Positions 55,263 to 64,000 of a stretch of DNA of 64,000 nt are shown here, piece by piece; within the stretch, counting starts at the first letter, position 1; every line of letters starts with the position of its first letter. Source of the DNA: Heterobasidion occidentale (Eukaryota > Basidiomycota > Agaricomycetes > Russulales > Bondarzewiaceae); the NCBI GenBank assembly GCA_039111635.1, contig JBCAQO010000014.1, forward strand, positions 2,480,001-2,544,000, given 5' to 3'. The notes below the pieces were generated by a model that saw nothing but the letters and a program-made list of their open reading frames with translations, was not told the origin of the DNA and ran no database searches. The translations under genes and the position numbers were made by a program.

Positions 55263-58200
55263 GTCTGAGGGACCTGCAGTTGTCCAGAAGGCTGCATGAT
55301 GTCTGAGACGTCGCGTCTCGTCTCAGACAACTGCTAGTCGTCTGGGATGTCCTCATGTCACCAGCAATGGCTGCACAACGTCTCAGACGTTGCGTCGCGT
55401 ATGGGATGCACGCAGGCCGTCTGCGACGACTGCCTGACGTCTGAGACGTCGCGTCTCGTCTCAGACGACTGCTAGTCGTCAGGGACGTCCTCGTGTCACC
55501 AGCAACGGCTGCACGACGTCTCAGACGTCGTTTCTTATCTGGGATGCACGCAGGCCGTCTGCGACCGCTGCCCGACGTCTGGGACGTCCCCCCCTTGTCT
55601 GGGGTGACAACAAGGCGTCTGCGACAACTGCACGACGTCTGAGACGTCGCGTCTTGTCTGAGACGACTGCTAGTCGTCAGGGACGTCCTCATGTCACCAG
55701 CAACGGCTGCACGACGTCTCAGACGCTGTGTCTCGTCTGGGATGCACGCAGGCCGTCTGCGACCGCTGCCCGACGTCTGGGACGTCCCCCCCCCTCATCT
55801 GGGGTGAACACAAGCCGTTTGCGACAGCTGCACGACGTCTGAGACATCGCGTCTCGTCTAGGATGCAGGCAGGCTATCTGCTATGGCTGCCTGACGTCTG
55901 AGACGTTGCGTCTCGTCTCAGATGACTGCTAGTTATCAGGGACGTCCTCATGTCACCAGCAATGGCTGCACGACGTCTCAGATATTGTGTCGCGTCCAGG
56001 ATGCAGGCAGGCCGTCTGCGACGACTGCTAGTCGTCAGGGACATCCTCATGTCACCAGCAACGGCTGCACGACGTCTCAGACGTCGCATCTCGTCTGGGA
56101 TGCACACAGGCCGTCTGCAACGGCTGCCTGACATCTGAGACGTCGTGTCTCGTCTCAGACGACTGCTGTTCGTCTGGGACGTCCTCACCTCACCAGCAAC
56201 GACTGCACGACGTCTGAGACTGCTGTCTAGTCTGGGACGTCCTCACCTCACCAGTAACGAGTGCACGACGTCTGAGACGTCGCATCTCGTCTAAGACGTC
56301 GCATCTCGTCTGAGACGACTGCTGTTCGTCTGGGACGTCCTCACCTCACCAGCAACGAGTGCACGACGTCTGAGACGTCGCATCTCGTCTAAGACGACTG
56401 CTGTTCGTCTGGGACGTCCTCACCTCACCAGCAACAAGTGCACGACGTCAAAGACGTCGCATCTCGTCTAAGACGACTGCTGTTCGTCTGGGACGTCCTC
56501 ACCGCACCATCAACGACTGGACGACGTCTGAGACGTCGCGTCTCGTCTGGGATGCACACAGGCCGTCTGCGACGGCTGCCTGACATATGAGACGTCGCGT
56601 CTCGTCTCAGACGACTGCTGTCCGTCTGGGACGTCCTCAACTCACCAGCAACGGCTGCACGACGTCTCAGACGCCGTGTCTCGTCTGGGATGCACGCAGG
56701 CTGTCTGCGACCGCTGCCCGACGTCTGGGACGTCCCCCCCTCGTCTGGGGTGCACACAAGCCGTCTGCGATGGCTTCACGACGTCTGAGACGTCGCGTCT
56801 CGTCCAGGATGCAGGCAGGCCATCTGTGACGACTGCCTGACGTCTGAGACGTCGCGTCTTGTCCCAGACGACTGCTAGTCGTCAGGGATCTCCTCATGTC
56901 ACCAGCAACGGCTGCACGACGTCTCAGACGTCGCATCTCGTCTGGGATGCACGCAGGCCGTCTGCGACCGCTGCCCGACGTCTGGGACGTCCCCCCCCCT
57001 CATCTGGGGTGAACACAAGCCGTCTGCGACGGCTGCACGATGTCTGAGACGTCGCGTCTCGTCTAGGATGCAGGCAGGCCGTCTGCGACAGCTGCCTGAC
57101 GTCTGAGACGTCACGTCTCGTCTCAGACGACGGCTAATCGTCAGGGACGTCCTCATGTCACCAGCAACGGCTGCACGACGTCTCAGACATCGTCTCTGTG
57201 TGGGATGCACGCAGGCCGTCTGCGACCGCTGCCCGACCTAAGTGACGGCTGCACGACGTCCCAGACGTCCCCCTTGTCTGTGGTGCACACAGGTCGTCAA
57301 TGACGACTGCGCAACGTCGCAGCCGTCCCCCTTCGTCTGTGACGACTGCGCGACGTTGCAGACGTCCCCTTTGTCTGTAGTGCACACAGGCCGTCCATGA
57401 CGACTGCACAACGTTCCGGACGCACCCTGTACGTCTGTGACGACTGCGCGACGTCCCAGACGTCCACCCTTTGTCTGTGGTGCACACAGGTCGTCTGTGA
57501 TGACTGCGCGACGGTTCAGATGTCCCCCCTTTGTCTGTGGTGCACACAGGCCGTCTATGACGAGTGCACGACGTCTCAGACGTACCCTGTACGTCTGTGA
57601 AGACTGCACGACGTCCCAGACGTACCCTGTACGTCTGTGACGACTGCGCGACGTCTCAGACGTCCCCCTTTGTCTGTGGTGCACACAGGTCGTCTGTGGT
57701 GCACAAAGGTCGTCTGTGACGACTGCACAACGTCGCAGACGTACCCTGTACGTCTGTGACGACTGCGCGACGTCGCAGACGAGCCCCTTTGTCTGTGGTG
57801 CACACAGGTCGTCTGTGACGACTGCACAACGTCGCAGACGAGCCCCTGTGTCTGTGGTGCACACAGGTCGTCTGTGACGACTGCGCGACGTCGCAGACGA
57901 GCCCCCTTTGTCTGTGGTGCACACAGGTCGTCTGTGACGACTGCGCGACGTCGCAGACGAGCCCCCTTTGTCTGTGGTGCACACAGGTCGTCTGTGACGA
58001 CTGCACAACGTCGCAGACGTACGCTGTACGTCTGTGACGACTGCGCGACGTCTCAGACGTCCCCCCTATGTCTGTGGTGCACACAGGTCGTCTGTGACGA
58101 CTGCATAACGTCGCAGACGTACCCTGTACGTCTGTGACGACTGCGCGACGTCTCAGACGTCCCCCCTTTGTCTGTGGTGCACACAGGTTGTCTGTGGTGC

Positions 58201-59635
58201 ACAAAGGTCGTCTGTGACGACTGCACAACGTCGCAGACGTACCCTGTACGTCTGTGACGACTGCGCGACGTCGCAGACGAGCCCCCTTTGTCTGTGGTGC
58301 ACACAGGTCGTCTGTGACGGACTGCACAACGTCGCAGACGAGCCCCCCTGTGTGGTGCACACAGGTCGTCTGTGACGACTGCACAACGTCTCAGACGAGC
58401 CCCGTGTCGTGGTGCACACAGGTCGTCTGTGACGACTGCGCGACGTCTCAGACGTCCCCCCTTTGTCTTGGTGCACACAGGTCGTCTATGACGACTGCGC
58501 GACGTCGCAGACGAGCCCCCTTTGTCTATGGTGCACACAGGTCGTCTGTGACGACTGCACAACGTCGCAGACGTACCCTGTACGTCTGTGACGACTGCGC
58601 GACGTCTCAGATGTCCCCCCTTTGTCTGTGGTGCACACAGGTCGTCTGTGACGACTGCACAACGTCGCAGACGAGCCCCCTTTGTCTGTGGTGCACACAG
58701 GTCGTCTGTGACGACTGCACAACGTCGCAGACGTACCCTGTACGTCTGTGACGACTGCGCGACGTCTCAGATGTCCCCCCTTTGTCTTGGTGCACACAGG
58801 TCGTCTATGACGACTGCGCGACGTCGCAGACGAGCCCCCCTTGTCTGTGGTGCACACAGGTCGTCTGTGACGACTGCACAACGTCGCAGACGAGCCCCCC
58901 TTGTCTGTGGTGCACACAGGTCGTCTGTGACGACTGCACAACGTCTCAGACGAGCCCCCTGTGTCTGTGGTGCACACAGGTCGTCTGTGACGACTGCGCG
59001 ACGTCTCAGACGTCCCCCCTTTGTCTTGGTGCACACAGGTCGTCCATGACGACTGCGCGACGTCGCAGACGAGCCCCCTTTGTCTGTGGTGCACACAGGT
59101 CGTCTGTGACGACTGCACAACGTCGCAGACGTACCCTGTACGTCTGTGACGACTGCGCGACGTCTCAGACGTCCCCCCTATGTCTGTGGTGCACACAGGT
59201 CGTCTGTGGTGCACAAAGGTCGTATGTGACGACTGCACAACGTCGCAGACGTACCCTGTACGTCTGTGACGACTGCGCGACGTCTCAGATGTCCCCCTTT
59301 GTCTGTGGTGCACACAGGTCGTCTGTGACGGACTGCACAACGTCGCAGACGAGCCCCTTTGTCTGTGGTGCACACAGGTCGTCTGTGACGACTGCACAAC
59401 GTCGCAGACGTACCCTGTACGTCTGTGACGACTGCCCGACGTCAGGGACGTCCCCCCTCGTTCTGGGGTGAACAAAAGGCGTCTGCAACGGCTGAAACGA
59501 CGTCTCAGACGTCGCGTCTCGTCTAGGATGCAGGCAGGCCGTCTGCGACGTCTGCCTGACATCTGAGACGTCGCGTCTCGTCTCAGACGACTGCTAATCG
59601 TCAGGGACGTCCTCATGTCACCAAACAACGGCTGC
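55263..59635. repeat. CpG-rich tandem array 2
   Basis: Left part (55263-57235) is built of long units combining ACGTCTGAGACGTCGCGTCT, CGACTGCTAGTCGTCAGG, ACGTCCTCATGTCACCAGC and GGCTGCACGACGTCTCAGAC. Right part (57236-59440) is the 20-bp module system of array 1 (40- and 60-bp units). Both parts share the AGACGT/ACGTCT palindromic words. The right end (59450-59635) matches the right end of array 1 (45890-46080) nearly base for base. Confidence 0.9.
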
Positions 59636-59935
59636 ACTCTCACCTACTCTCTCACCTGCCTCCTCACCTAGCCTCTCACTGCCTCCTCACCTAGCCTCTC
59701 ACCTGCCTCCTCACCTAGCCTCTCACCTGCCTCCTCACCTGGCCTCTCACCTAGCCTCTCACCTGCCTCTCACCTGGCCTCTCACCTGGCTCCTCACCTA
59801 TCCAACATCTTGGATTTTTTTCGCCTCACCTACCACCCGCCTACCACCTCTTATAACCTAACCTAACCTAACATCTCGGATTTTTCGCCTCACCTACCAC
59901 CCGCCTACGACCTCTTATAACCTGACTCTATCACC
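59636..59935. repeat. CT-rich cap of array 2
   Basis: Same ~20-nt CCTCACCTAGCCTCTCACCT repeats and the same GGATTTTTTTCGCCTCACC / TACCACCCGCCTACCACC block as 46083-46390, here with CCTAACCTAACCTAAC. Marks a segmental duplication of array plus cap. Confidence 0.85.
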
Positions 59936-60239
59936 TGATACCTATACTTATCGGTTCGCTAACACAACCCCTAATCCTGACTCTATCACTTACTGTTAAT
60001 TGATCCCTTGCCACTAACACAATCACTCAAACAATCAACCGTATTCTCGGTTATCACAAATACTTACTATACCAACCGCTCTTTACAATTCATCAACTCT
60101 TATAATCACAAATAAACTCGTATTACATTCAATACATAATGCTCTTACTCCAACACATTCTTCATATAGTACTTGTATGCCCATATAAATACTCCTAATA
60201 TTCGACTCGGATCTTTCTTTCCTTCCTCTACCTTCTCCA
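59936..60239. other. Gene-free AT-rich flank
   Basis: AT-rich, no repeat recognised. On the minus strand it would be the 3' flank of the helicase gene; ACTTATCGG and CACTAACACAATC words recur weakly. Confidence 0.5.
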
Positions 60240-60705
60240 TCAACCAATTCGAATACCCTTCACTCGTACTCCACTCATTTTAATCCCAAACCATCTCTTC
60301 CCTGCCTCATGTAATCCTCCTGACATATATACTCCAAATACAGCAGGTCCAATCAGATCCAAGTGTAAAGGATTACACCCATTCCTAAGATCTCCAACAT
60401 GCACCGTGTTGTTCCCTGAATGTAAATGGCACTTTGGACAAATAGCTTCCAAGTAATTTCCCCATCTGTACTTCAATCTTTGCCTAAAGTCCAAGTACAC
60501 ACGTTCCTCTTCAAAAATCCTTTTTGAAATAGTTTCGGGCATGCCAACACATCGTGCTTCCCTACCTTCTCTCCAAACGATAAACAATAAGTGCACCATC
60601 CCTCTAGTGCATAAACAATCTCTTTTAACTCCTTATTGTACTCCTCCATGTGAGAGTATCCTTCTTCCGTTCTCCGCTTCGAACACTTGTAAGCCGTCGC
60701 AAAGT
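60240..60705 (-). pseudogene. C-terminal tail of the RecQ-like helicase gene
   Basis: The minus strand from 60599 reads FIVWREGREARCVGMPETIS, RIFEEERVYLDFRQRLKYRW, then ICPKCHLHSG and HVGDLRNGCNPLHLDLIG. It lies directly downstream of the helicase domain in the same orientation. The CxxC ... H ... C content suggests a zinc-binding tail. Start and splice joins are uncertain. Confidence 0.45.
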
Positions 60706-62158
60706 CTAGAACCTCCGAAGCACGTCGTTTCCAAGGCTCGTAGACACTGAATCTGTAGTAGGAAACGGCGTGATCCTAAACTTGCGAAGAATATATGGTT
60801 CAGACTCTCCATATGCTTCGCAATGTGAGCATCGCTCATTTTCCGCGTCATCTAAACAGCAAACACCAACTCCATCAACCCATAGAGTAAACGCATATCG
60901 CAAACATGCTCTTGATGACCAAATAAGCTTGTGCATGTCTATCGCCCCGTTGTGATCCAGATTGCCCTTCGAGGGTCGCCACGATCTAGTGTCCTGCGCA
61001 AGAATATAGCAAACACAGACATGTCCATCTCTTCTCCTCCTCAAATACATTCTTGAAGACATGATCCTAATCCTGTTGGAGTGTCAACATGCACAACTAG
61101 ATAGACATCTTGACAGTCTCCACCCTGTCCCATCGCCGAAGTCGCTATAATATCCCCAATCGGATTATTCTTCCAAGCATAAAACATTTCCTCTCTTGCC
61201 GCCTCTGTCAGCTTCGTATTGTCTCCATGGTAAAACGCATTGCCCGTCTCCGACTCAAGTCTTTCGCCCAACTCATATCTTGGCACAAAGAAAATTGAAT
61301 GATACGGCTGATCCATGTACAACCAAGTTAACGGTTTAATCCAAGGTCCATGCTCTAAAAGCTCTTGAGTATCATTTTCTTGCGCAAAGGGCAGAGGGTC
61401 TAGTGTGGTATCCTCTATTCTATAAGTGGTCTGTCGCAGTTCAGAAACAACAGAGGCAAGATCAACAGAGGGCCTAAAGGTCTTGAGAACAAATTTGAGA
61501 TTAGGTCGATTGGTTGTCGTTCGAATGATGATAGCATTGTCTGTTAGGTAGAATCGCTCCTTGAGTTCAGGAATAGAACGCGCAGGCATCGTGCCAGAAA
61601 GAACAACAAGCTGCATTTCATCATGAAAGCGCAGATTAGAGACCGTTCGAAGAGCAAAGCGAAAGTCCGCTTGATACAGTGCAAGCTGTGCTTCGTCAAA
61701 GCAAGCGCGTACAATAGGAGTTTGTTGATGGTGAAGCATGCAAGCCTTTTTGAAGGAGGGCATTGTCGTAGTCTCGGCTGTTGCAAGAATCAGCTGTGTG
61801 CCAGATGGAATAATAGGATGGTTGGCAACAAATTTGTGAAATGGTATCTTCCACTTGGTCAACTTGTCCACATAGTCGGTCATAAGAGAGATCAAAGGAA
61901 GAATAACAATGGTGGCCTTGTTGCGCTCCAGCTGTGAACATAAGATCATAGGAAACGTCTTGCCGCTGCCCATGCCCATCGCCATGATCACATCTTGTTC
62001 AAGGTGAAGAAGCGCAAAAAACGCTTGCCGCTGTTCAGGACAACTCCATGCTCCAGGCCGTGATGGAAAGATATCATGGAAAATATTAAGAGCCGCATGC
62101 TCAAAAGCAACGTCTGAATCAGCTTGAACTCCATGAATGCCACGTCGCACTTTAAACA
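60706..62158 (-). pseudogene. RecQ-like DExH helicase domain, motif VI broken
   Basis: Open 369 codons from 62150: Q-motif-like CPEQRQAFFAL, motif I MAMGMGSGKTFPMIL, motif Ia VILPLISLMTDYVDKL, motif II FDEAQ (DEAQ rather than DEAH), motif III LSGTMPA, motif IV SIFFVPR and motif V IIATSAMGQGGDCQDVYLVV. Then PTGLGSCLQEC. Relatives continue GRGGRDG (motif VI with the arginine finger). Here it reads ATT TGA GGA GGA followed by a 2-nt shift, restoring RDGHVCVCYIL in another frame (60706-61062), with the usual VDGVGVCCLDD and CSHC zinc ligands. Motif VI is therefore destroyed by one stop and one indel. This is a subtelomere-type fungal RecQ relative. Confidence 0.85.
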
Positions 62159-62471
62159 GTAATTTGTTTTAAGCAACATTCAAGCATGTTAAGTAATTCG
62201 CTTACCTATTTCTTGTTCTTCGCTTTCCTCATCAGTGTTGTCGTCTCCTTCAATAGGCACCTCTCTGATATCTGATGGTATATCATACTCTTCTGGGTTT
62301 GCATACATGTTCTCTTCATCTATTTGGATATCAGTGATAAGTTGTGCTATAAGGATAAATCTTGTCTACCATCGTCATCTTCATCTTGCTGCATTGAAGA
62401 AGGGCCAGATGGTATGTGCAAGCCACCCACTATAAATACTTTTAATCAGCTATCTTACTTGAGATTAAGTA
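62159..62471 (-). pseudogene. Acidic linker of the YR-RecQ gene, frame-broken
   Basis: Minus-strand pieces SSMQQDEDDDGRQD and NPEEYDIPSDIREVPIEGDD then NTDEESEEQEI lie between the coiled coil and the helicase. Possible short introns (GTAAGT-type at about 62206 and 62425 on the minus strand) separate them. Low-complexity acidic linker without a fold. Confidence 0.5.
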
Positions 62472-62723
62472 TTACCCACAATCAGGCATTGATATAGAGG
62501 CCTCATCTTGAACTTGTGGTCGATAGAGTCCTGCTGTAGCTTTAACTTGTTCCAAAGCATTGCTCAAAATACCCGACGATAGATCCTTCATTTCATCAAT
62601 TGTTCTAGTTAGCCTGTTTTCAAACGCTGCCTCATTTTTCTTCATGCTTTCGTTATGTGCTTGTTTGATCTCTGCAAGTCCTTGGTCAATCTTGGTCGTA
62701 ATCAAGGGACCCAGTTGCTGCAT
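62472..62723 (-). pseudogene. Coiled-coil segment of the YR-RecQ gene
   Basis: 83 open codons: MQQLGPLITTKIDQGLAEIK, NESMKKNEAAFENRLTRTID and EMKDLSSGILSNALEQVKAT. A continuous amphipathic helix, plausible for oligomerisation, joining the recombinase-like domain to the helicase. Confidence 0.55.
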
Positions 62724-64000
62724 AAGCTGAGTGACAATATCACCGGTATCAATGGTTGCGACTGCGGTTGAAGGAGCGAGTGTAGGAGTGGAATTAGTCG
62801 ACTTGGCGGCTTGTAACTGTCCCAGCCATCGATCGCCTTCTTGTAGTGTATAAATTGACCACCAGGAACAATATGCAACACTCGCTGAAAGTCTCCGCTG
62901 TAGTCCAGATATAAAGGAAGAACCTCCTCCGCAATTTTCCCTTCAATGATCTCATTGCTGATGGCGTAGTGTTCTCTTGCAACTTTAGCTGTGTGACCTG
63001 CTTGAAGAGCACCAATGGTATCTCCCTCGTCTGATTCTATTAAGTGCTCGATAGGTCGGCAATGATGACGGCGAAAAGCAACATTGATGTGACGGTACGC
63101 ATTGACATTCATCGGCCAACCCAGTGTCTCTTCCTTTCGACTATGGCGGCCCATAAGAGTGGTGATGGTCTTGGCCTCAAAATCACTGTCATAGTTGACA
63201 AACAAGCGATCGCGATATCGTCGAACGCAATCAGGACTGCTTTTCATGACAATCGCTGCTAACCGCAATGCAAATGGACGAAGAATAGCATGGTCTTGAA
63301 TCATGAGATCAGCTGTATGGGCAGGAAGTGAAGTAGGAATTGCTTTGTCGTGGCCTTCAATCGCAGTACGCTTGGTGTAATACCGCATCAGAGTAACATG
63401 TTTGTCCAGTATCAGACAGCTGCGCTTGTCACGAGTCAAAGTATTGCGTAGATTAGAGGCACCAAGTTCACTGATTCGGCTTGCGGCTCCACCTAGTACC
63501 TCAATCGAAAGGACTTGTTGTGCTTCAAATTCCGCATAATGATGTAGCCATTCTTTGCAATACCGCTCGTTCCAGATAATCGTCCCGTCTTCTGAAAGCC
63601 TGTAACAAACTTGGCGCGTACTTGAGGAGTTATAAGAACTGCATTCAGCATACGATCTTGATCTCCAAAGATTTCGCGGTTGCGAGGATGGTCCAAATAG
63701 CAATAGCCTACTTCGCGGTTGGAAGGATCGTCATGAATGGTGTACTTGCACCGCAGCTTCATCCCTTCAAATAGCCTCTCGAAGAATGATGTCTTTGAGC
63801 ATGCATGATTGACCTTGCCATTGCACGTAGCCCATCTAACGTGACCTTTTCACCATGATAGAGCATCTCTGTATGATGTTCATGATCTGTCCACCAAATG
63901 CGCATTTCTCCCATAGTTGCATGTGCGATTGCGCTGGCAAGGTGCTGTAACGACCTGATGCTATTGAACGTGCTTTCTTCGCCCTCGGTTGTCCACTTGG
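62702..64000 (-). pseudogene. Tyrosine-recombinase-like domain upstream of the RecQ helicase (N-terminus outside window)
   Basis: From the window edge: MLYHGEKVTLDGLRAMARSI (about 63870-63815), then CKYTIHDDPSNREVGYCYLD (about 63750-63690) and the long frame 63703-62702. It has the signature of a tyrosine recombinase: box I ASRISELGASNLRN (Arg codon 63476-63478), box II NAYRHINVAFRRHH (RH at 63089-63094), AGHTAKVAREHYAIS with His near 62993 and Tyr near 62968. The first His of the HxxR motif appears as Asn (NAYR). In fungi I recall such a region preceding RecQ helicases in large subtelomeric proteins. A frame change near 63765 and the broken helicase suggest a decayed copy. The recombinase assignment is inference from motif order. 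Confidence 0.7.

Noticed and set aside
43395..59635. CRISPR-like repeat-spacer appearance
   Set aside because: The 'spacers' are themselves repeated modules, the setting is eukaryotic, and there are no cas genes.
55263..59640. Open frames up to 385 codons in array 2
   Set aside because: Same reason as array 1: repeat-driven frames without a start context, introns or any recognisable domain.
1..64000. tRNA, rRNA or snRNA genes
   Set aside because: I looked for A/B-box and cloverleaf patterns and rRNA core sequences by eye and saw none. A covariance-model scan could not be run.

Overview
ORGANISM AND SETTING. No prokaryotic operon, rRNA or tRNA is visible. The window looks like a transposon-packed, probably subtelomeric or heterochromatic scaffold of an Agaricomycete-type basidiomycete. 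Support comes from chromodomain Ty3/gypsy retrotransposons, a Plavaka-like (CMC/CACTA) transposase typical of Agaricomycetes, short 50-57 nt GT-AG introns, and a subtelomere-type RecQ-like helicase preceded by a domain with tyrosine-recombinase boxes. A 100-N scaffold gap lies at 43295-43394. I see no intact ordinary host gene.

LAYOUT. (1) 1-16.6 kb is a graveyard. It holds a gag fragment (1-848, -), a solo LTR of family C (2770-3757), the middle and C-terminus of a Plavaka-like transposase (3758-5556, -), a gypsy element broken into two opposite-facing halves (gag-PR-RT N-terminus at 5700-8560 on -, RT C-terminus-RNase H-integrase-chromodomain at 9134-11312 on +) with LTR-A pieces at both breaks, two more LTR-C copies, an uncharacterised fungal gene split by one of them, and the N-terminus of a Plavaka-like transposase. 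(2) 16.6-35.4 kb holds two related non-autonomous LTR elements (A and B, - strand, 'LTR-A' family) that carry arrays of a short stem-loop motif. B is interrupted by a nearly complete 10.4 kb gypsy chromovirus (23593-33982) with a perfect 5-bp target duplication, a frameshifted gag-pol, and an extra zinc-knuckle ORF between integrase and the 3' LTR. (3) 35.4-43.3 kb holds two gypsy elements sharing LTR family C. One (D, -) is 5'-truncated and carries an antisense, intron-containing cargo gene. The other (E, +) has 5' LTR, primer site and gag, and runs into the gap. (4) 43.4-46.4 and 55.3-59.9 kb are two related CpG-rich tandem arrays built from 20-bp modules, each closed by the same CT-rich cap. 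(5) 47-55 kb, between the arrays, is a GC-rich, strand-asymmetric subtelomere-like block with repeated exon-like boxes and a large duplication. (6) 60-64 kb is a minus-strand gene with a tyrosine-recombinase-like domain upstream of a RecQ-like helicase, decayed and cut by the window edge.

HOW IT FITS TOGETHER. Nothing here forms a metabolic pathway. The parts are generations of nested mobile elements next to satellite-like arrays and a candidate mobile helicase. At four sites a stop codon reads TGA where the family has arginine, and CGA is the likely ancestor, which suggests C-to-T change at CpG. Many pol frame breaks fall near short homopolymers, so base-level assembly error is a real alternative to genuine decay.
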